A DNA stretch of 7,185 bases from Aminipila sp047974845 (lineage in GTDB: Bacteria > Bacillota > Clostridia > Peptostreptococcales > Anaerovoracaceae): NCBI GenBank assembly GCA_047974845.1, contig JBKECQ010000114.1, positions 1-7,185 of the forward strand, in the 5' to 3' direction. Of this stretch, positions 1-5,100 are shown piece by piece. Under the pieces are notes generated by a model. The model searched no databases. It saw nothing but the letters and a program-made list of their open reading frames with translations, and was not told the DNA's origin. Positions within the stretch are counted from its first letter, which is position 1. Each line of letters starts with the position of its first letter. A program made the position numbers and the translations under genes.

Positions 1-2
1 TA

Positions 3-152
3 GCAAGCTATGCAAAGGAATCGGTAACATCAATGCAGAAAGCAGGCATAATAAATGGAGTAAAGGCGACTGACGGAAGTTATAGCTTTATGCCAAAGAA
101 CAATGCAACAAGAGCAGAAGCTGCAAAGATGATTTATCAGATGACTAAATAA
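3..152 (+). CDS. C-terminal end of an SLH-domain surface protein (partial, 5' end outside window)
   Basis: The frame opening at base 3 reads 49 codons to a TAA at 150-152. The peptide matches the last part of an S-layer homology domain: a helix ending in GIINGV, a short loop with the SFMPKNNATRAEAAKMI segment (family pattern F-x-P-x-x-x-x-T-R-A-E-x-A), and a few closing residues. SLH domains usually occur as three copies at a protein terminus and bind pyruvylated secondary cell-wall polymer, so the parent protein is probably a surface or S-layer-associated protein with its anchor at the C-terminus. Everything upstream is missing, so the function of the main body is unknown. The next gene starts 42 bases later. 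I see no convincing terminator in the gap, so limited read-through is possible. Confidence 0.88.
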   Translation, partial: ASYAKESVTSMQKAGIINGVKATDGSYSFMPKNNATRAEAAKMIYQMTK

Positions 153-194
153 AAGAAATAGCTATTTATTTTTTAGGTGTGAGGGTGGAATATA

Positions 195-806
195 GTGAAG
201 AAGATTTTAACAATAGTAATTTTTATATTAATTATGTCTACATGTGTAGTTTTTGCAGCAAGTGTAAATGGACAATTTAATGGGTTTCCAATTGCAAATA
301 CAAACATTGGGGGAAAAGAAATAAAAAGTGATGTTCCAGGAATCGTAATGAAAGGGCGTACTTTATTACCAGCTAGGCTTCTGGCGGAAAATCTGAATGC
401 AATAGTTGAATGGGATAAGGATACTATGACAGCTAATATAATTAAACCTGAAGTTCAGTTAATATTTGTAGATTATATTGAAGAAGTTGAAGGGCAATAT
501 TGGAATTTAGCAAATCCATATTGTTTAGCGAATAAAGGAGTAATGGAATATTTTACAGTGTATTATGAAGTTACAAATTTAGATAAAAAAACTGTAATAT
601 ATAAAATTGTTGTTTATGACCCTGACGATAAGGTTATTGATGAAATAACAGGAAGCTCTAATAATTATGATGGTTATGGAATAGCAGGGTGTGAAGTGTT
701 CCAGTCAATACCCTTTGATAAGGTAGGAAACTATAGGGTCGAACTACAGATGTTGCATGGAAATGATTTTTATACAGTTGGAACTAAAAATTTATATATC
801 GAGTAA
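195..806 (+). CDS. Small exported protein with copper amine oxidase N-terminal-like (stalk) domain
   Basis: This 203-residue protein starts at GTG 195, preceded by an AGGGTGG-type ribosome binding site at 182-188. Residues 1-21 form a signal peptide: KK, then a hydrophobic core, then VFA, with likely cleavage near A21/A22. Cys17 does not sit in a canonical lipobox, so a lipoprotein is unlikely. Residues about 31-83 match the copper amine oxidase N-terminal domain family (PF07833 type), with the hallmark GRTLLPARLLAE at 54-65 followed by V-E-W-D at 71-74. In Clostridia this domain is a common surface or exported module and does not imply amine oxidase activity; no catalytic domain is present. 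Residues about 87-203 are beta-rich (EYFTVYYEVTNL, then a YRVEL strand near the end), suggesting an Ig-like sandwich that I cannot assign. A strong terminator follows. The specific role is unknown. Confidence 0.85.
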   Translation: MKKILTIVIFILIMSTCVVFAASVNGQFNGFPIANTNIGGKEIKSDVPGIVMKGRTLLPARLLAENLNAIVEWDKDTMTANIIKPEVQLIFVDYIEEVEGQYWNLANPYCLANKGVMEYFTVYYEVTNLDKKTVIYKIVVYDPDDKVIDEITGSSNNYDGYGIAGCEVFQSIPFDKVGNYRVELQMLHGNDFYTVGTKNLYIE

Positions 807-820
807 CAAAAAATAATAGT

Positions 821-854
821 AATTAAGCTACAGATAAAACTGTAGCTTAATTTT
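821..854 (+). terminator. Intrinsic terminator after the stalk-domain gene
   Basis: A perfect 13-base-pair inverted repeat (arm 821-833, loop ATAAAA at 834-839, arm 840-852) starts 14 bases after the stop codon at 806 and runs into TTTT at 851-854. The T tract is short, but the stem is long and perfect, so termination is likely. It separates the exported protein gene from the SseB-family gene. Confidence 0.8.
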
Positions 855-892
855 AAATACTACCATGTAAATACAATGCTTACTGTCAATAT

Positions 893-897
893 GGAGG
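893..897 (+). promoter_or_regulatory. Ribosome binding site that fixes the SseB-family start
   Basis: GGAGG at 893-897 lies 8 bases before ATG 906, which is ideal spacing. An earlier in-frame ATG at 876 has no comparable purine-rich site, and starting there would place this GGAGG inside the coding sequence. ATG 906 is therefore the preferred start. Confidence 0.82.
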
Positions 898-905
898 AAA
901 AGATT

Positions 906-1643
906 ATGAAGTATAGAGAAAAAAATCTTATAGAATTATTCCGCATTCTAATTAATGAAAAGACAGAGGAAAGTGAGTCTAACTTTTTTGGAGAACTTTA
1001 TAATACAAGGTTATTAGTTCCTGTTAGAGTAATAGGGGAATTAAATGAAAAAACTAACTTTCCATTACTGGTTACAAAAGATGGTAAAAAGTTTATTCCT
1101 TCGTTTGTGGAAAGCAAAGTTGAGTTAGGTAATTTTACAAAAGAGCAGCTACAAGAAATTTCATATGTAAACCTTAAATTTGTGGTTATTGACAGTTGTG
1201 ATGCTATAGATGGTATAGCAATAAACCCATATGGCGAAAATATAATCTTAAATAAGTCTTTAATTGAGCTAATTGATTCAAAACAAATGGGGATGACAAT
1301 TAGCAGAGAAAAACAAATGAAAAATATTGATGTTTATGAAGCAAAAAATGTGTCTGAGCAGATGATAAAGAAATTATGCAGCTTTTTTGAAAATTCCATA
1401 GGAGTACAATCAGCTTGGATTTTATTTGCAAAAAATGAAAGTGACGTAAAGGGACATTTAATGGTAATAATTGATTTTATAGGATCTAAATTTGAACTAT
1501 TTCCAATAGTGGCTGATATCATGAAAAATTATATGAAACCAGGAGAACGATTTGAGCTGATACAAAAAAGTAATGAAGTTAATATTGATAAATTTGATGT
1601 TGCAAAGATATATTCAAAAGCGTCAAACAGTATATTAAGTTAA
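906..1643 (+). CDS. SseB-family protein (SseB N- and C-terminal domains)
   Basis: The protein is 245 residues from ATG 906. It has no signal peptide or membrane segment, so it is probably cytosolic. The N-terminal part (about residues 5-125) resembles the SseB N-terminal domain: an N-terminal helix, FFGELYNTRLLVPV, a strand-turn containing TKDGKKFIPSFVE, and the characteristic INPYGENIIL segment. The C-terminal part (about 135-245) fits the SseB C-terminal domain. The family is named after an E. coli protein linked to serine sensitivity. In Firmicutes these are stand-alone proteins of about this length with no established biochemical role. The gene lies between a terminator and the B12 riboswitch leader, so it is probably monocistronic. 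No terminator is obvious just after its stop, so its transcript might run into the leader. An in-frame ATG at 876 would add ten residues but lacks a ribosome binding site. Confidence 0.72.
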   Translation: MKYREKNLIELFRILINEKTEESESNFFGELYNTRLLVPVRVIGELNEKTNFPLLVTKDGKKFIPSFVESKVELGNFTKEQLQEISYVNLKFVVIDSCDAIDGIAINPYGENIILNKSLIELIDSKQMGMTISREKQMKNIDVYEAKNVSEQMIKKLCSFFENSIGVQSAWILFAKNESDVKGHLMVIIDFIGSKFELFPIVADIMKNYMKPGERFELIQKSNEVNIDKFDVAKIYSKASNSILS

Positions 1644-1724
1644 AGCAGCTAAATATATAATTATACGATTCGACAAAATAATTGTAATTAATACAAAAAA
1701 ATATAAAATGCTACATATCGTGCA

Positions 1725-1753
1725 TTGTAATGCTTTTAGTAATATGGTAGTAT
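1725..1753 (+). promoter_or_regulatory. Possible sigma-A promoter for the riboswitch leader
   Basis: TTGTAA at 1725-1730 and TAGTAT at 1748-1753 are 17 bases apart and each matches four of six consensus positions. Transcription would begin about 1760, shortly before the 5' strand of the riboswitch P1 stem at 1774, which is where a leader promoter should lie. The region is very A/T-rich and chance matches are common. A second weak candidate is TTCGAC at 1669-1674 with TACAAA at 1692-1697. Confidence 0.35.
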
Positions 1754-1773
1754 AAGTATATTAATTTAATATA

Positions 1774-1969
1774 TATTTTATGTTCTGCCTACAATATAGT
1801 AGTTAGCTAAGAGGGAAGCAGGTTGAAGTCCTGCGCGGTCCCGCCGCTGTAAGCGTGGAGCTTTTTTCAACAAACCACTGAAGTTTACTTTGGGAAGGGA
1901 AAAAAAGCAATGATGCGCAAGCCAGAAGACCTGCATAAAATACAATCAAGTAAACCGACGGGTAATCGG
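1774..1969 (+). ncRNA. Cobalamin (B12) riboswitch aptamer, probably adenosylcobalamin class
   Basis: Several conserved cobalamin-riboswitch blocks occur in order. There is GAGGGAAGCAGG at 1811-1822, whose GCAGG pairs with CCTGC at 1830-1834. P5 is GCGG 1835-1838 with CCGC 1844-1847, followed by CTGTAAGC. P6 is a T-tract/A-tract stem (about 1860-1868 with 1899-1908). Inside it are the CCACTG and GGGAAGG blocks at 1875-1880 and 1892-1898. The B12 box is AAGCCAGAAGACCTGC at 1919-1934. P1 closes as a 9-bp stem, 1774-1782 with 1934-1942. A distal hairpin CCGA/TCGG at 1955-1969 has loop CGGGTAA, whose CGGG complements CCCG in L5 (1840-1843), giving the expected L5-L13 kissing contact. The large peripheral insert between P6 strands fits the Cbl-I class. 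It should lower expression of the downstream gene when cobalamin is abundant. Confidence 0.95.
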
Positions 1970-2045
1970 AGAACTTTTAAAAACAAAGTAATCACTATTA
2001 TATCAAAATAGTTTGTTATTATATGTTTTTATTACAGAAAAACGG
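1970..2045 (+). other. Leader spacer between aptamer and terminator, with a weak hairpin
   Basis: This A/T-rich spacer carries no gene. An imperfect hairpin can form: ACTATT 1994-1999 pairs with AATAGT 2007-2012, extended by AACAA 1982-1986 with TTGTT 2013-2017 across a 5' bulge. At its 3' end, TTACAG (2032-2037) can pair with CTGTAG (2047-2052), which is part of the 5' arm of the following terminator. That offers a possible antiterminator. The pairings are visible in the sequence; their use in regulation is inference. Confidence 0.4.
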
Positions 2046-2073
2046 ACTGTAGCTATAAGCTACAGTTTTTTTT
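2046..2073 (+). terminator. Intrinsic terminator in the B12 riboswitch leader (expression platform)
   Basis: A perfect 9-bp stem (2046-2054 with 2058-2066, loop ATA) is followed by eight T's at 2066-2073. It sits between the aptamer and the ribosome binding site of the giant gene, so it is well placed as the cobalamin-responsive transcription terminator: ligand binding would favour it, and absence of B12 would allow read-through. It might instead partly serve as a terminator for upstream transcripts. Confidence 0.85.
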
Positions 2074-2132
2074 GTGCCATTTTTCTTTGGTTCAATTGGT
2101 TTATATACATAATACTTCATTGTAATATCTAT

Positions 2133-2140
2133 AGAAGGAG
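2133..2140 (+). promoter_or_regulatory. Ribosome binding site selecting the GTG start of the giant gene
   Basis: AGAAGGAG at 2133-2140 ends 10 bases before GTG 2151. The nearer ATG at 2141 is in another frame and meets a stop after a few codons. The in-frame ATG 2163 would be 22 bases from this site and would remove the first four residues of the signal peptide. GTG 2151 is therefore chosen. Confidence 0.75.
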
Positions 2141-2150
2141 ATGAAAATTA

Positions 2151-5100
2151 GTGAAGAAAATAATGGGAATTTGTAAAAATAGTATAGCATTCTTGCTCAC
2201 ACTAGTATTGAGCATATCGATGATACCATCCATATCATTTGCTGATACTGTTCCTTTAGAAAAGGTAGAGGAAACAAAAAACAATTTACAATTAGTTGAG
2301 GAAAATTTATGGGAAGGGATAAAAGGAGAAAATACCAATGTAAGTTCTGTTACAAAAAATTTAAAAGCTTGCCAATTTGCATCGGTAGATGAAAATGGAA
2401 AAGTAAGCTTTAAGGACAGTGAATGGGCACCCGGTGTTAATGTAAAAATAGTGTGGGATAATATACCGGATAAGTATTCTGACTGTATAAAAAAATCGAC
2501 ATGGAGCCAAACTTTAGAAATTACAAGACCATCAGAAGATACAGTAGTTAAGTTAGGGGCGGTCATATCTAATAAGCCAGATGATGGGCAAAGTAAACGA
2601 GTATCGATTCAGTTTACAATAAAAGGTGAAATAACTCAAAATACATTAAGAATGTTATGTGATGAAGCTACCAAAAAGAAAAAAGTAAACTATACGGAGG
2701 ATTCTTGGATTCCATTTGAATTGGCACTGTCAAAGGCTAAAAAGGTGAGCGAATCCATATACCTAAAACCTACAGAGGATGAAATAAAATCGGCCTATAG
2801 CGAATTAAAAGCGGCTATGGATGGACTTGTAGAAACAGGTGAAATATTTAATCCCTTAGACTATATTACGGATATGGAACTATTTAAAGTTATACGGTCA
2901 GAGAATCTAGATAAAGATAATGTGACAAGTAACTTAACACAAACCCCACTTGAATATGCTAAGATTTCTGATAGTGGTTCTGTACAGTGGATGAGTAACC
3001 TGGGCTGGGGTGAAAATAAGGCCAATATAAAAATAAAAGAATGGGTTAGCAGCAATCCAGAATACATTGATGTAAAAGGAAAATATCCAGAATACACAGC
3101 ATTTTCAATAAAGAGATATCCTACAACAGATTTACCTATCACATTTACAGCAAAAATAATTTCTGTTGGAGATTATACCTCTGAAAATTTATCAAAAGAT
3201 GTAGAAACGACTATAATACTCAAATCAAAGAAGGAAGAACAATTTAACCCATTTACCAAGATAAATGAAGAGCTATTATTTAATCTTATTAAAGGCGAAA
3301 ATAGTGACAAAAATAATATTACAAAAGATTTAATTAATGAATACGGCCAAAGCTTTTATGCTACAGTTAAGAATAACCATGAGCCAATTTTATGGCATAG
3401 TACTAAAAATTCTAGTGACAATGTAGAAATAATATGGAAAAAAAGTAGTCAACCTACTTATGTTGATGTAGAAAGTTCATCCTTTCCAAGCAAGTACACA
3501 GCTTTTTCCATTAAAAAATACCCGGAAATAGATACAAACATTGTATTCACTGCTACTTTAAAGAACCTAGATAACAATATAACTCAGGATATTGATGTAA
3601 ATATTGTTTTAAAGGCAAAAGTGTCAGCGGAAGATAAGATAAAAGCTGAATTAAATGGATACTTTGATAAACATTTAAAAGCAGAAAATATTGAGTATGC
3701 AATAAATAACCAAGAGGGTATTGATTTTCTAAAGGACTATAAAGAAAATAATGTGCGCTATGAATTTAGATTGCCTGCAATTTCTGCACTAGAAAATTTA
3801 CCTTATGGAACAATAAAATCTAAGGTAACAACGGATGATAAAAAGACAACTGTATCTGGTTATGTGGTAAAGCCTGTAAGAAATGATGTTGGTGGAGGCA
3901 AAAAAACACTGACTATTACATATACCATGAATAAAGAGAATGTAAGTGTTTCTCGTGACTTCATTATTCAATTAGCTCCTTTAACAAAAAGTGAGATAGC
4001 GCATGAAGTTAGTATTTTAGAAAAGGTAAAATCTCAGTTAGCAGAAGGAATTCTAGGGGAAAATTATGATCAAAATAATATTTGTCATAACCTATTTAGC
4101 TTTCAGGAAGTTCACTGGGATTCTAATGATAATCTAATTTGGGTAATGAATGCAAACTCTCCGGAGAAAAAGGCATTTGGATTTTATATACCAAGCAAAA
4201 AAGATTTTTCAGTGTCAGAGCCTAAGTATATCGATGGGAAACTAAATTTATTGGAAAGGCCTGAAAAAGATGTAAAAGTCAATATTAGCAATGGCATTGA
4301 AAGTTATTTGCTAGGCAGATATCCTGCAATATATCCAGAAAACAGTGAATTACAAAAATTAGGTAATCAGAGAATAAGCATGGATATTGTTATTAAAAAA
4401 CTTGATGCTAATGCCAATAAGTTTGTGTTAGGTGATAAAGAGATTAAAGTATCAGAAGGAACCTATAAATATTCGCTTCTTACGAAGAATACGTTGGAAA
4501 AAATAAAGTTATCAGTTGCATTAAATAATATGAGTGCAAAATTATTAATTAATGGAAATGACTTTACCAATGAACATACGGCTGATATTAATCTAGAAAA
4601 TGGATTTAGAAATATTGCAATAGTTGTAAGTGACAGGGATGAGAAAAAAGAAAGTGCCGAAATTTCAAATTCTTATACAGTTTCCATTGTTAGTGAAGAG
4701 TATCTTGAAAATAGTATTTTAACATTACCAAATATCACAGAAGAAGCAACAGAAGCAGATAAAAAACTAGCTAAAGAACTATTAAAGCAGATGGATTCAT
4801 TAACTGATAAGGATAAGAACAGCATATCAGGAAAAGAAAAACTAGAGAAATATAGGGAGTTTGTTGAGCAACCACAAGTTTCATATCAAAGACAACTTGA
4901 AGAAGTAGCAAAAAAATTATTTGATGGAATTAAAGGGAATAATCTCTCTAGTGACATGGTTTTTACAAACCTTGAAAATATAAACTATGCTAAATTTACA
5001 AAGGATGGCATTGTGTGGACAAAAACTGCAGATGAAAGTGATGTCAAAATAACGTGGACAAGTAGCGATTCACCGACATATGTAAATGTATTTAATGGTA

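Noticed and set aside
157..176. Short palindrome AAATAGCTATTT followed by a T-rich stretch after the SLH gene
   Set aside because: The stem would be only about four A/U-rich pairs around a four-base loop, too weak to call a terminator.
876..905. Upstream ATG 876 as the start of the SseB-family gene
   Set aside because: It has no ribosome binding site, and the GGAGG at 893-897 clearly serves ATG 906.
1545..1643. Membrane or secretion signal in the SseB-family protein
   Set aside because: Neither terminus has a hydrophobic stretch long enough for a signal peptide or membrane helix.
1644..2150. Possible small gene, tRNA or CRISPR in the long leader
   Set aside because: No frame with a ribosome binding site, no cloverleaf and no spaced direct repeats were seen; the riboswitch, hairpins and terminator account for the recognisable structure.
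2129..2566. Reverse-strand open frame of 145 codons (with others at 1334-1522, 2861-3142, 4985-5170 and 5513-5695)
   Set aside because: Each lies antisense to a well-supported + strand gene, has no ribosome binding site or recognisable domain, and reads as the low-complexity complement of A-rich coding DNA.
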